A stretch of 64,000 nt of DNA from Gordonia hankookensis (lineage in GTDB: Bacteria; Actinomycetota; Actinomycetes; Mycobacteriales; Mycobacteriaceae). The notes below the pieces were generated by a model. It did not search any database, was not told the origin of the DNA, and saw nothing but the letters and a program-made list of their open reading frames with translations. The stretch spans positions 226,505 through 290,504 of the forward strand of contig NZ_JACWMS010000006.1 of the NCBI RefSeq assembly GCF_014673215.1, in the 5' to 3' direction. A program made the translations under genes and the position numbers. Shown here piece by piece: positions 17,026 to 24,944 of the stretch. Position 1 is the first letter of the stretch. Every line of letters begins with the position of its first letter.

Positions 17026-17062
17026 TGTAGCAGGGTGAAACCCAGTGTAGCAGGTTGCTACA
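17026..17062. promoter_or_regulatory. Operator repeats of the toxin-antitoxin operon
   Basis: TGTAGCAGG occurs twice (17026-17034 and 17046-17054). The second copy forms a perfect inverted repeat TGTAGCA-GGT-TGCTACA (17046-17062). The repeats lie 30-66 bp before the antitoxin start and just beyond the stop of the upstream enzyme gene, as expected for antitoxin-mediated repression. Confidence 0.65.
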
Positions 17063-17068
17063 GGCCGG

Positions 17069-18217
17069 TCAGGCGGGTGTTCGCCCGACGATGGCCGCCA
17101 TCGAGTCCGCGGACTTCAGCCCGGTGCCGGTCAGGACGACGACCGTCGTGTCGCCGGGTCCGATGGTGCCGTCGGTCAGGAAGCGATCGAGCGCGGCCGC
17201 CGCGACCGCGCTCGTCGGTTCCGCGTAGAGGCCCCGTGCGGTCAGTGCCGCCACGGCCGCCCGGATCTCGGCGTCGGAGACGGCGACGGCCGACCCGCCC
17301 GAGTCGACCACTGCGGCAACTGCTTCGTCGAGTCGAATCGGCCGCGCGATGGATGCGCCCTCGGCAATCGTGGGCTCTCGGGGCCCATGGCTTTCCGGGT
17401 CGATGCCGTTGACTCCATCGGCGATGGTCGCCCAGTGCTCGGGCTGTCCGACGAGGAGTCGCGGGAGCCGGTCGATCTGCCCGGCTTCGAGCAGCTCGCG
17501 GAAGGCGATGTCGCAGCCGAGGATGTTGCTGCCGGCGCCGGCGACCAGCACCACGTTGTCGGGTGCGGTGAAGCCGAGTTGTTCCCACATCTCATAGGCG
17601 ATGGTCTTGGTGCCCTGCAGGAAGAAGGGATGCCAGTTGTGGCTCGCGTACGGGATCGTCGTGGATTGCCGGATGGCCTCGTCGGAGACCTGGTCGCGAG
17701 TTCCGGGCACGAGCTCGATCTCCGCGCCAAAGGCGCGTGCCTGCAGTATCTTTGCCGGCGAGGTTGCCGCGGGGACGATGACCTTGGCGTGGATGCCGGC
17801 GGCGGCCGCATAGCAGGCCACGGCCGATCCGCCGTTGCCCGAGCTGTCCTCGAGGACGTGAAACACCCCCTGGCTGTGCAGGTGCGACATCATCACCGAC
17901 ACCCCTCGGTCCTTGAAACTCGAGGTGGGATTGAACCATTCGAGCTTGAACCGGATGTCGCCGTGACCCCACGGGAGGGAAACGAGTGGCGTCCAGCCCT
18001 CACCCAGACTGACCCGGACGCTGGGGTCGACGGGCAGAACTGCACGGTAACGCCACAGTGATCGCTCGGCGGCGTCGATCTCGTTCGGGGTCAGTCCGAT
18101 GATCGGGCTCACCGTCAGCGGTGCGCCATCGTCGCCGCGCCATCGGCGGTCGGTGAGCGGATGCGTTGTACCCGAACGCTCCACCAACACGGCGTCGGCG
18201 AATGCCGGCGTCGTCAT
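17069..18217 (-). CDS. PLP-dependent threonine-synthase-like enzyme
   Basis: A 382-aa fold-type II PLP enzyme. The pyridoxal-phosphate Lys is K102 in PTSSFKDRG, the phosphate loop is SGNGGSA (126-132), and a late GTGLK matches threonine synthase. Substrate loop LGEGWTPLV fits the threonine synthase family. Housekeeping thrC usually sits with hom and thrB; this gene ends a run of reductases and SDRs instead and overlaps the upstream SDR by four bases, so it may be a paralogue acting on another phospho- or amino-acid substrate. It is the last gene before the toxin-antitoxin operon. Confidence 0.82.
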   Translation of the reverse strand: MTTPAFADAVLVERSGTTHPLTDRRWRGDDGAPLTVSPIIGLTPNEIDAAERSLWRYRAVLPVDPSVRVSLGEGWTPLVSLPWGHGDIRFKLEWFNPTSSFKDRGVSVMMSHLHSQGVFHVLEDSSGNGGSAVACYAAAAGIHAKVIVPAATSPAKILQARAFGAEIELVPGTRDQVSDEAIRQSTTIPYASHNWHPFFLQGTKTIAYEMWEQLGFTAPDNVVLVAGAGSNILGCDIAFRELLEAGQIDRLPRLLVGQPEHWATIADGVNGIDPESHGPREPTIAEGASIARPIRLDEAVAAVVDSGGSAVAVSDAEIRAAVAALTARGLYAEPTSAVAAAALDRFLTDGTIGPGDTTVVVLTGTGLKSADSMAAIVGRTPA

Positions 18218-19044
18218 CCCGCGAAGTCCGTACTCCGGGTCAGCTCATCCCAATTCTCGATGTCGACGGCCAACGCGTCGAGCGAGCCGCGAACGGCCGC
18301 CGCCGCGTCGCTGCCGAGCGGCAGGAAGTACGGCGGATCGGCAGATTCGGCAACTGTGATGAGTGCGGCGGCCGCCTTGGTCGGGTCGCCCGGTTGGGTG
18401 CCGTGCACGGTGTCGTTCTCGATTCGCCGTTTGCCTGCGGTGTCGGCGTAGTCGGCAATGGCGTCGGCCGACTGGGTCAGTGATCGGCCGGCGAAATCGG
18501 TTCGGAAAGCTCCGGGTTCGACGACGATCGCTCGAATACCCAGCGGAGCAACCTCTCTGCGCAGTGACAAGGTCAACGCCTCGATTGCCGCCTTGACCGC
18601 CGAGTAGTACCCAGAGCCCGCCGGGGACATCCGGGCACCGATCGACGAGATGTTGATGATGGTGCCGGCGCGGCGCGCCCGCATTCCGGGCAGCACGGCT
18701 TTGACCGTTCGCGCCGTCCCGAACACATGAGTGTCGAACAGGCGCTGAACCGGCTCGTCTTCACCCTCCTCGACGGCGGCGCGATAGCCGTAGCCCGCGT
18801 TGTTGACGAGGACGTCGACGCCGCCGAAACGTTCGTCGGCAGCGCCGACCGCGGCCGTGACCTGTGAGCTGTCGGTGACGTCGAGGGCGACCGCCAGGGC
18901 GGTGTCCGGATGGCGGTCGACAAGATCCTGAACCTTCGCGACGTCGCGTGCGGTGACGACGGCGTTGTCGCCGTGCTCGAGCACGGCGTCGGCAAGTGCT
19001 CGCCCGAGGCCGGACGAGCAACCGGTGATGAGCCATGTGGTCAT
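18214..19044 (-). CDS. SDR family oxidoreductase
   Basis: A 276-aa classical SDR with TGCSSGLG (7-14), NNAG (81-84), NISS (131-134) and catalytic Tyr147/Lys151 (YSAVK). The TGCSSGLG form and VEPGAFRTDFAG are typical of the oxidoreductase subfamily annotated as short-chain dehydrogenase/retinol dehydrogenase. A purine-rich site (GAAAGGGG) precedes the ATG. It overlaps the downstream PLP enzyme by four bases (ATGA) and follows another SDR with a 31-bp gap, so it is mid-operon. The substrate is unknown. Confidence 0.88.
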   Translation of the reverse strand: MTTWLITGCSSGLGRALADAVLEHGDNAVVTARDVAKVQDLVDRHPDTALAVALDVTDSSQVTAAVGAADERFGGVDVLVNNAGYGYRAAVEEGEDEPVQRLFDTHVFGTARTVKAVLPGMRARRAGTIINISSIGARMSPAGSGYYSAVKAAIEALTLSLRREVAPLGIRAIVVEPGAFRTDFAGRSLTQSADAIADYADTAGKRRIENDTVHGTQPGDPTKAAAALITVAESADPPYFLPLGSDAAAAVRGSLDALAVDIENWDELTRSTDFAG

Positions 19045-19075
19045 CGAGTTCCCCTTTCCTGCGATCTGATCTCCA

Positions 19076-19810
19076 CTATCCCAACTGGTCTGCGGGACGC
19101 AGAAGGATCTCGTTGATGACGAGATGTCGAGGTCGGGTGAGGGCGAAGGTGATGATCTCGGCGACCTCTTCGGGCTTGACGGTCGCGGCGTCGTACATCT
19201 TCTGGACGCCTTCGCGCGTCCCCTCGTGGGTGATGTGGGTCGGCAATTCGGTGTCGACCACGCCCGGCTCGATCAGGGTGACCCGGACGTCGGGGAGCAG
19301 TTCCTGACGCAACGATTCCGACCAGCCGTTGATGCCCCATTTGGTCGCGGCGTACACGCCGTTACCGGAGCGTGCGGTACGTCCGGCGACCGAGGAGAGG
19401 TTGACGATGTCGCCGCCCCCGTCTTTGAGCTGGTCGAGGAACACCTCGGTGGTGGTGATCGCGCCCATCAGATTGACCTGGATCATGTTGCGGTAGTCGT
19501 CGCGCTGGTCGGCGGAGAACGGACCCAGCAACATGACGCCGGCGTTGTTGATCAACACATCGGCACCGCCGAGTTCGGCTTTCACGCGTTCTGCTGCGGC
19601 GACGAGCCCGTCGCGATCGGTGACATCGGCTTCGATGGCGATCGCACCGTCACCCAGCTCGTCGGCGAGGCTGGTGATGCGGTCGAGGCGACGCGCCAAC
19701 AACGCAACTCGATATCCGGCGGGATACAGGGATCGCGCGGCGGCGGCGCCGATGCCCGACGACGCTCCGGTGATGACGGCGACTGGAGAACTGTGCTCGG
19801 AGGACGACAC
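19076..19810 (-). CDS. SDR family NAD(P)-dependent oxidoreductase
   Basis: A 244-aa classical SDR: TGASSGIG (14-21), NNAG (88-91), Ser140, Tyr153 and Lys157 (YAATK). RRLDRITSLADEL after the first strand points to NADPH preference, because of the Arg pair. Genes of this type (ydfG-like) reduce small hydroxy-acids or carbonyls. It lies 37 bp downstream of an aldo-keto reductase and 31 bp upstream of a second SDR, all on the minus strand, and is probably one unit of a reductase operon. Confidence 0.88.
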   Translation of the reverse strand: MSSSEHSSPVAVITGASSGIGAAAARSLYPAGYRVALLARRLDRITSLADELGDGAIAIEADVTDRDGLVAAAERVKAELGGADVLINNAGVMLLGPFSADQRDDYRNMIQVNLMGAITTTEVFLDQLKDGGGDIVNLSSVAGRTARSGNGVYAATKWGINGWSESLRQELLPDVRVTLIEPGVVDTELPTHITHEGTREGVQKMYDAATVKPEEVAEIITFALTRPRHLVINEILLRPADQLG

Positions 19811-19847
19811 CGGTGCTTCCTTTCGAGAGGTTGGAGGAATGGGGCCT

Positions 19848-20864
19848 TCAGCGACGACGCGCGCTGGCGCTCAGCTCGTGAGCGCCGTAACTGTTGTCGT
19901 CGGGATTGATGGTGACGCCCGGAGCGACGATTTCATCGATCCGGTCCAGAACGTCTGTCGTGAGTGACACCGATGCCGCGGGCAAGTACGACGCGAGTTG
20001 TTCCATGGTGCGGGGGCCCACGATCGCACAGGTGACACCGGGATGATTGATGACAAAGGCGATGGCCATATCGATGAGTGTCAGTCCCGACTGCTCGGCG
20101 AGAAGGGCAAGTTCCTCGACGATCTCGAGCTTGCGCTGGTTCTCCGGACTCGACATGTCGAAACGAGCACTCGGTCGCGCACTCGATGTCGGACTTGATG
20201 CGGCGTCTTTGCGCCAGCGGCCGGACAGCCAACCGCCGGCGAGGGGGCTGTAGGTCAGTGTGCCCATCCGGTGCCGCTGAACCGTGGGGAGCACATCCTC
20301 TTCTATGCCGCGAACGAGGATCGAATACGGTGGCTGCTCAGTGACAAAGCGGGAGTACAGATTCTCCTTGGCCGCCCATTGCGCTTCGACGATCTGCGAC
20401 GCCGCGAACGACGACGAGCCGATATAGCGAACCTTGCCCTGGCGGACCAGGTCGGTGAGCGCGCCGAGCGTCTCTTCGACGTCAGTATCGGCACTCGGTC
20501 GGTGGACCTGGTAGAGATCGAGATGGTCGGTACCGAGTCGCCTCAGCGAGTTCTCCACCGCCCGAATGATCCACCGCCGCGATCCGCCTGCGCTGTTCGG
20601 GTCGTCACCCATGGGCATGAAGAACTTCGTCGCGAGAAACACGTCGTCACGTCTGCCTCTGAGGGCCTCACCGACGACCTCCTCTGACTCGCCTCCCGAA
20701 TACACATCGGCGGTGTCCACGATATTGATGCCGGAATCGAGTGCGGCGTGGATGATTCGGATGGAATCGGCCTTGTCTTGGTTTCCCCAGGGGCCGAACA
20801 TCATTGCCCCCAGGCAAAGCGGACTGACCTGGACGCCGGTGCGCCCCAGCGGACGGTATTTCAT
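19848..20864 (-). CDS. Aldo/keto reductase
   Basis: A 338-aa TIM-barrel aldo-keto reductase with a complete tetrad: Asp50 and Tyr55 (IVDTADVYSGG), Lys80 (LATKF) and His121 (LYQVHRP). The C-terminal NADPH site is seen in VGPRTMEQL. Length and GGxSEEVVG resemble the AKR11/YajO-like group, which reduces aldehydes and ketones. The start is MKYRPLGRTG, the classic AKR opening. It lies 75 bp downstream of the cupin gene and 37 bp upstream of an SDR, so it is likely part of a long reductase transcript. Confidence 0.9.
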   Translation of the reverse strand: MKYRPLGRTGVQVSPLCLGAMMFGPWGNQDKADSIRIIHAALDSGINIVDTADVYSGGESEEVVGEALRGRRDDVFLATKFFMPMGDDPNSAGGSRRWIIRAVENSLRRLGTDHLDLYQVHRPSADTDVEETLGALTDLVRQGKVRYIGSSSFAASQIVEAQWAAKENLYSRFVTEQPPYSILVRGIEEDVLPTVQRHRMGTLTYSPLAGGWLSGRWRKDAASSPTSSARPSARFDMSSPENQRKLEIVEELALLAEQSGLTLIDMAIAFVINHPGVTCAIVGPRTMEQLASYLPAASVSLTTDVLDRIDEIVAPGVTINPDDNSYGAHELSASARRR

Positions 20865-20939
20865 CGTGCTCCTCGGGAATGAGAGTTGTGTTACGCATTC
20901 GGCTGGGTGATAGCTGAGCGATCGTCGCGACGTGCCGCG

Positions 20940-21338
20940 TCAGGCGAGGTACTCCTCCTCCGCGACATGTTCGAGCCACGTCGTGGTGGTCGCCGGATCG
21001 TCGGCATTGTCCAGCATCGCCAGGTGTTCCATGAAGGAGTCGGTGCTCGCGCCGTGCCAATGTTCCTCGCCGGGAGGGCAATACAGCGTCTGACCGGGGT
21101 AGGCTTCGACCTTGGCCCCGCCACGGGACTGCACCCACGCCACACCCTGGGTGATGTGCAGGGTCTGACCCCGGGCGTGCGAGTGCCAGGCGGTGCGAGC
21201 GCCCGGGGCGAAGCGCACCTTCGCTACGACCATCTGCTGACCGGACTCGCGCGGAAATGCGATGGGATCGAGCCAGACATCGCCGGTGAATTGTTCGGGC
21301 GGGTTCTTGGTGGTGGGTTTCCGTTGGTCGATATCCAT
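20940..21338 (-). CDS. Cupin domain protein
   Basis: A 132-aa single cupin: motif 1 WHSHARGQTLHITQG provides metal ligands (about H52, H54, Q58, H61 or similar), and motif 2 PGQTLYCPPGEEHWHG provides another His near 93. Small cupins of this kind often sit with aldo-keto reductases and quinone or carboxymuconolactone-type enzymes. The ATG at 21338 has GAGGA five to six bases upstream and is preferred to the GTG at 21350, although the latter would give a GTGA overlap. It lies eight bases downstream of the aldo-keto reductase stop and is translationally linked to it. Function is unknown. Confidence 0.85.
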   Translation of the reverse strand: MDIDQRKPTTKNPPEQFTGDVWLDPIAFPRESGQQMVVAKVRFAPGARTAWHSHARGQTLHITQGVAWVQSRGGAKVEAYPGQTLYCPPGEEHWHGASTDSFMEHLAMLDNADDPATTTTWLEHVAEEEYLA

Positions 21339-21346
21339 GGTTGTCC

Positions 21347-22231
21347 TCACGCTTCGGGGATGGTCAGGCCGAACTTCTCACGCGTGATGACCTGCGGCTC
21401 CGGGCCACCACGTACGCCGGTGTCGAGTGCGTCGATGGAGGCGAGTTCGTCGTCGGTGAGCTCGAAGTCGAAGACATCGAAGTTCTCCGCGATCCGCGAC
21501 GGTGTCACCGATTTCGGGATCACCTGCCGGCCCTGCTGGATGTGCCAGCGCAGCATCACTTGTGCGGTGGTCTTGTCATGGGTGGCGGCGATCTTCTGCA
21601 GTGTCGGGTCCTCGAGCGTTGAGCCGTGCGACCCGTCCCGGTAGAAGGTGATCCCGCCGATCGGCGACCACGCCTGCGACACGATGCCGTGCTCGGCATC
21701 GACATCGAGGAGGGCGGACTGCCGAAAGTAGGGGTGGACCTCGATCTGGTTGACCGCCGGGACCACCGATGTCGCGTCGAGAAGTCGTGCGAGGTGGTCG
21801 GGCATGAAGTTGCTGACGCCGATGGCCTTGACCTTTCCGTCGGCCAGCAGGCGTTCGAGCGCCTTGTATGCGTCGGTGGTGAGATCGAATTCGCCGGGGA
21901 GCGCCTGGTGCAGGATGAGGAGGTCGATCTGCTCGACGCCGAGTTTGCCCGCCGCCTTGTCGAAGGCGTGCAGCGTGGCGTCGTAGCCGTAGTCGGTGAT
22001 CCAGATCTTGGTCTCGATGAAGAGCTCGGCACGGTCGATGCCGGACCGGCGGATCGCCTCGCCGACTCCGGATTCGTTGAGATATGCAGCAGCGGTGTCG
22101 ATATGGCGATAGCCGGTGGACAGCGCCGTCTCCACGGCGGTCGCCGTCTCGTCGGGTGGTGTCTGGTACACCCCGAAACCCAAAGCCGGGATGTGGATTC
22201 CATTGTTGAGTTCGATCTGCGGTATGGCCAT
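21347..22231 (-). CDS. Aldo/keto reductase (2,5-diketo-D-gluconate reductase-like)
   Basis: A 294-aa AKR5-like enzyme with catalytic Asp45, Tyr50 (HIDTAAAY), Lys75 (IETKIW) and His108 (LLILHQA). The C-terminal segment VIPKSVTPSRIAENF binds the NADPH 2'-phosphate. It is the first gene of a minus-strand run that continues through a cupin, a second AKR, two SDRs and a PLP enzyme. The inverted repeat at 22281-22300, 50-69 bp upstream, is shared with the alcohol dehydrogenase/XRE intergenic region, so an MmyB-type regulator probably controls it. Likely role: removal of reactive carbonyls. Confidence 0.92.
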   Translation of the reverse strand: MAIPQIELNNGIHIPALGFGVYQTPPDETATAVETALSTGYRHIDTAAAYLNESGVGEAIRRSGIDRAELFIETKIWITDYGYDATLHAFDKAAGKLGVEQIDLLILHQALPGEFDLTTDAYKALERLLADGKVKAIGVSNFMPDHLARLLDATSVVPAVNQIEVHPYFRQSALLDVDAEHGIVSQAWSPIGGITFYRDGSHGSTLEDPTLQKIAATHDKTTAQVMLRWHIQQGRQVIPKSVTPSRIAENFDVFDFELTDDELASIDALDTGVRGGPEPQVITREKFGLTIPEA

Positions 22232-22280
22232 ATCTTCACGCTACGCCGACGGCACCGCACGAAGGAGTGTTCGTCGTACC

Positions 22281-22300
22281 AGGTACTGCGAGTACCTCCC
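22281..22300. promoter_or_regulatory. MmyB/XRE-type operator, copy 1
   Basis: Perfect 7-bp inverted repeat AGGTACT-GCG-AGTACCT followed by CCC, lying between the divergent AKR and DUF2255 genes. The same motif, GGTACT-N3-AGTACC-TCCC, lies at 23836-23854 next to the XRE regulator gene. Confidence 0.75.
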
Positions 22301-22319
22301 ACCACGCGCGGTCTGCGCT

Positions 22320-22325
22320 TACCGT
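22320..22325 (+). promoter_or_regulatory. -10 element for the DUF2255 gene
   Basis: TACCGT begins exactly 29 bases after the start of the operator half-site AGTACC. The XRE gene has TACCCT at the same 29-base distance, which supports both as promoter elements placed relative to the operator. Confidence 0.55.
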
Positions 22326-22356
22326 GGTGAGACACCCCACGGAAGGACAGTCGACG

Positions 22357-22731
22357 ATGACGTGGACCGATGACGAACTCAACCGGATCAGCGACGCCGA
22401 CGAATTGCAGGTGTCTTCGTATCGGTCGGATGGCACGCTGCGGCCGTTCGTCACGATTTGGGCGGTGCGCTCGGGCGACCACATCTTCATCCGCTCGGCA
22501 TACGGGCGGGACAACGGCTGGTTCCGCCGCGCGCTTGCCGGTGGTCGCGGCCGGATCCGGGCGGGCGGCGTCGAGAAGGACGTGGCGTTCGAGGAACCGG
22601 ATGATGACGTGCATCCGACCCTGGACGCCGCGTACCACCTCAAATACGACCGTTACGGCCCGAAGATCGTCGGTACGGTCGTCGCCCCGCACGGACCGGG
22701 CGAGACGTTTCGACTCGACCCGCAGGACTGA
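22357..22731 (+). CDS. DUF2255 family protein
   Basis: A 124-aa soluble protein opening MTWTDDELNRISDADELQVSS and containing the family-typical RPFVTIWAVRSGDHIFIRSAYG, GRIRAGG and LDAAYHLKYDRYG. The fold resembles the nitroreductase-deazaflavin/FMN-binding split-barrel group, but no enzyme activity is established for DUF2255. The ATG at 22357 is preceded by GGAAGGA. It is divergent from the AKR run and carries the XRE-type operator in its promoter, and it converges on the alcohol dehydrogenase three bases away. It therefore belongs to the same regulated block. Confidence 0.85.
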   Translation: MTWTDDELNRISDADELQVSSYRSDGTLRPFVTIWAVRSGDHIFIRSAYGRDNGWFRRALAGGRGRIRAGGVEKDVAFEEPDDDVHPTLDAAYHLKYDRYGPKIVGTVVAPHGPGETFRLDPQD

Positions 22732-22734
22732 CGG

Positions 22735-23784
22735 TCAGGGCCGCACGGCCACCTTGAGTGCCTCGCGGGCATCCATCGCGGTGTACGCCTTGGGAGTCTC
22801 GGCGAGTGACATGGTCCGGTCGAACACCTTGCCCGGCACGACGCTGCCGTCGAGCACCTGGGGGAGGAGCTGATCGATGTAGGCCCTCACCGGTGCGGGG
22901 CCGCCGGTGAGCGTGACGTTGGGGCCGAACAGCGAGCCGAAGCCGACCGGCGCGTCGTCGTACTGAGGGACGCCGACCCGGCTGATGACACCACCGGCAC
23001 GGACCACGCCGACGGCCTGATCGTAGGCGGGACGATGTCCGACCGCCTCCAGGACGACCTGGCTGCCCAGACCGCCGGTCAGGTCGCGGACCTGCGCCAT
23101 TCCCTCGTCGCCACGTGCTGCGACCACGTCGGTGGCGCCGAACTCTCGTCCGAGATCGGTGCGGGCCTGGTGACGGCCCATCAGGATGATCTGCTCGGCA
23201 CCGAGTTGCCGCGCGGAGAGAACGGCCAGCAGGCCGACGGCTCCGTCGCCGATCACGGTGACCGAACTTCCGCTGGTGACGCCACCGCGCACGGCGGCAT
23301 GCCAACCGGTGCCGTACACGTCGGAGAGGGTGAGCAGCGAGGCAAGCAAGCCGTCGTCGGAGTTCTCGTCCACCGGGGCCGTCACCAGGGTGCCGTCGGC
23401 GAGTGGGACCCGAACAGCTTCGGCCTGCGCTCCGCCAGTGCCGATGGTGTCGTCGCTCCAGAATCCGCCACGCAGGCACGACGTCTGCAGGCCTGCCCGG
23501 CAGAACTCGCAGGTGCCGCACGATACGACGAACGGTGAGATGACGAAGTCACCCACGCTGACGGTGGTGACCTCGGCGCCGATGGCCTCGACGACGCCGA
23601 TGAACTCGTGGCCCATCGGCGAGCCGGCGGGGGTGTCGGGCATGGAGTGGTACGGGTGCAGGTCGCTGCCGCAGACGCAGGCGCGCACCACCCTGACCAG
23701 GGCATCGGTCGGAAGTCGAAGGGTCGGATCAGGGACGTCGATCACACGGACATCGCCTGCGCCGTACATGTAGGTCGCTTTCAT
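22735..23784 (-). CDS. Zinc-dependent alcohol dehydrogenase family protein
   Basis: A 349-aa medium-chain dehydrogenase. Catalytic zinc ligands are C38, H59 and E60 (GHE), and structural zinc ligands are C89, C92, C95 and C103. The Rossmann motif is VIGDGAVGLLAV. These features fit a class of Zn-ADHs annotated as glutathione-independent or mycothiol-independent aldehyde/alcohol dehydrogenases. The ATG at 23784 starts MKATYMYGAGDVRV. It is divergent from the XRE regulator, with the operator 52-66 bp upstream of its start. It probably interconverts an alcohol and an aldehyde as part of the same stress regulon as the AKRs. Confidence 0.92.
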   Translation of the reverse strand: MKATYMYGAGDVRVIDVPDPTLRLPTDALVRVVRACVCGSDLHPYHSMPDTPAGSPMGHEFIGVVEAIGAEVTTVSVGDFVISPFVVSCGTCEFCRAGLQTSCLRGGFWSDDTIGTGGAQAEAVRVPLADGTLVTAPVDENSDDGLLASLLTLSDVYGTGWHAAVRGGVTSGSSVTVIGDGAVGLLAVLSARQLGAEQIILMGRHQARTDLGREFGATDVVAARGDEGMAQVRDLTGGLGSQVVLEAVGHRPAYDQAVGVVRAGGVISRVGVPQYDDAPVGFGSLFGPNVTLTGGPAPVRAYIDQLLPQVLDGSVVPGKVFDRTMSLAETPKAYTAMDAREALKVAVRP

Positions 23785-23835
23785 GGCGTCCAGTCCACCG
23801 CGATTCCACGCGCCGGGGGAGTCACCATCGTTCCG

Positions 23836-23850
23836 GGTACTGTCAGTACC
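23836..23850. promoter_or_regulatory. MmyB/XRE-type operator, copy 2
   Basis: Inverted repeat GGTACT-GTC-AGTACC followed by TCCC, in the 102-bp space between the divergent alcohol dehydrogenase and XRE genes. It matches the copy at 22281-22300. Flanks on the dehydrogenase side are also similar (GG-ACGA-G then ACTCC). Confidence 0.78.
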
Positions 23851-23873
23851 TCCCTGGCCTGCGGCATCCTGCC

Positions 23874-23879
23874 TACCCT
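23874..23879 (+). promoter_or_regulatory. -10 element of the XRE gene, probably leaderless
   Basis: TACCCT ends seven bases before the ATG at 23887, and no Shine-Dalgarno sequence intervenes. It is 29 bases from the operator half-site, as in the DUF2255 promoter. Confidence 0.55.
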
Positions 23880-23886
23880 GGAGCCC

Positions 23887-24786
23887 ATGGGTACCACCGA
23901 CCTGCGCACTCAGATCCGCGAGTTCTTGAGCTCGCGACGCGCGCGCATCACCCCCGACCAGGCGGGATTGCCCGCGTACGGCAGTAACCGTCGCGTCAAG
24001 GGTCTGCGTCGCGAGGAGGTCGCACTGCTCGCGGGGGTCTCGGTCGACTACTACGTGCGAATGGAGCGCGGCAGCCTCGCCGGGGCGTCGGACAGCGTGC
24101 TCGCCTCGCTCGCCGACGCCCTGCAGCTCGACGAAGCCGAACGTGATCATCTCTATGCACTTGCCCGGCAGTCGCAGACCGGTGCGGGGACGCGTCGTGC
24201 GCGGACTCCCGCCTCCACCGTTCGCCCGGCCATTCAGCAGGTACTCGACGCCATCTCCGACGCGCCGGCCTGGGTGCGCAACGGACGTCACGACATCGTC
24301 GCGATGAATCAACTTGCGCGGGCACTCTATTCGCCGGTGCTCGCCGATCCTCGACGGCCTGCGAACACCACCCGGTTCGTCTACCTGCATCCGGAGGAGG
24401 CCGAGGAGTTCTTCGTCGACTACGACAAGATCGCCAGGGATGCCGCCGCGATGCTCCGGCTCGAGGCGGGTCGGAACCCGAACGACAAGGCCCTCATCCA
24501 GCTCGTCGGTGAATTGTCCACGCGCAGTGAGCTGTTCCGCCAACGTTGGGCCTCCCAAGACGTCCGGTTCCATCGCAGCGGCCGTAAGCGGCTCCGCCAC
24601 CCGGTGGTCGGTCAGCTCGACCTCGACTTCGAGGGGATGGAACTGCCCTCCGAGCCCGGGTTGTACCTGAACATCTACACCGCGGCCGCCGGCACGCCCA
24701 CCGCCGACGGGCTGAAGCTGCTCGCATCGTGGGCGGCGAGTCAGGAACACATCGACACCGAAGATCGCGCCGTCACTCGAGGATGA
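23887..24786 (+). CDS. MmyB-type XRE family transcription factor
   Basis: A 299-aa regulator. An N-terminal XRE helix-turn-helix (about residues 36-62: VKGLRREEVALLAGVSVDYYVRMERG in part) is followed by an MmyB-like ligand-binding domain (about 105-280) with the family pattern WVRNGRHDIVAMNQLARALYSP and FHRSGRKRLRHPVVGQLDLDFE in parts. In actinobacteria such regulators are usually divergent from an oxidoreductase and control it in response to a small, possibly lipid-like ligand. Here it is divergent from a Zn-alcohol dehydrogenase. The repeated inverted motif suggests that it also controls the AKR/DUF2255 promoters 1.5 kb away. Confidence 0.92.
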   Translation: MGTTDLRTQIREFLSSRRARITPDQAGLPAYGSNRRVKGLRREEVALLAGVSVDYYVRMERGSLAGASDSVLASLADALQLDEAERDHLYALARQSQTGAGTRRARTPASTVRPAIQQVLDAISDAPAWVRNGRHDIVAMNQLARALYSPVLADPRRPANTTRFVYLHPEEAEEFFVDYDKIARDAAAMLRLEAGRNPNDKALIQLVGELSTRSELFRQRWASQDVRFHRSGRKRLRHPVVGQLDLDFEGMELPSEPGLYLNIYTAAAGTPTADGLKLLASWAASQEHIDTEDRAVTRG

Positions 24787-24864
24787 GCGCCGGCTGGTGC
24801 CGCAGTACCGAATCCAGCGCCTCCTGGTTTCCGGATCGATCTGGACCCGTCAGGGGTCCGCGCC

Positions 24865-24876
24865 GTTCCGCGGAAC
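24865..24876. repeat. Palindrome GTTCCGCGGAAC, upstream copy
   Basis: A perfect 12-bp palindrome 68 bp before the HNH gene start. It is followed by GCCG, making 16 identical bases with the copy just after the gene (26390-26405). Confidence 0.7.
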
Positions 24877-24944
24877 GCCGGTGTTGTCGGTGGTCACCGA
24901 TATGTTGAGGCAATTCGATTCAGCTCGACCTGTCGGGGGTTGTC

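Noticed and set aside
23785..24750. N-terminal extension of the alcohol dehydrogenase through the XRE gene
   Set aside because: The extension is antisense to a clear XRE regulator, and the zinc-dehydrogenase fold starts at MKATYMYG (23784).
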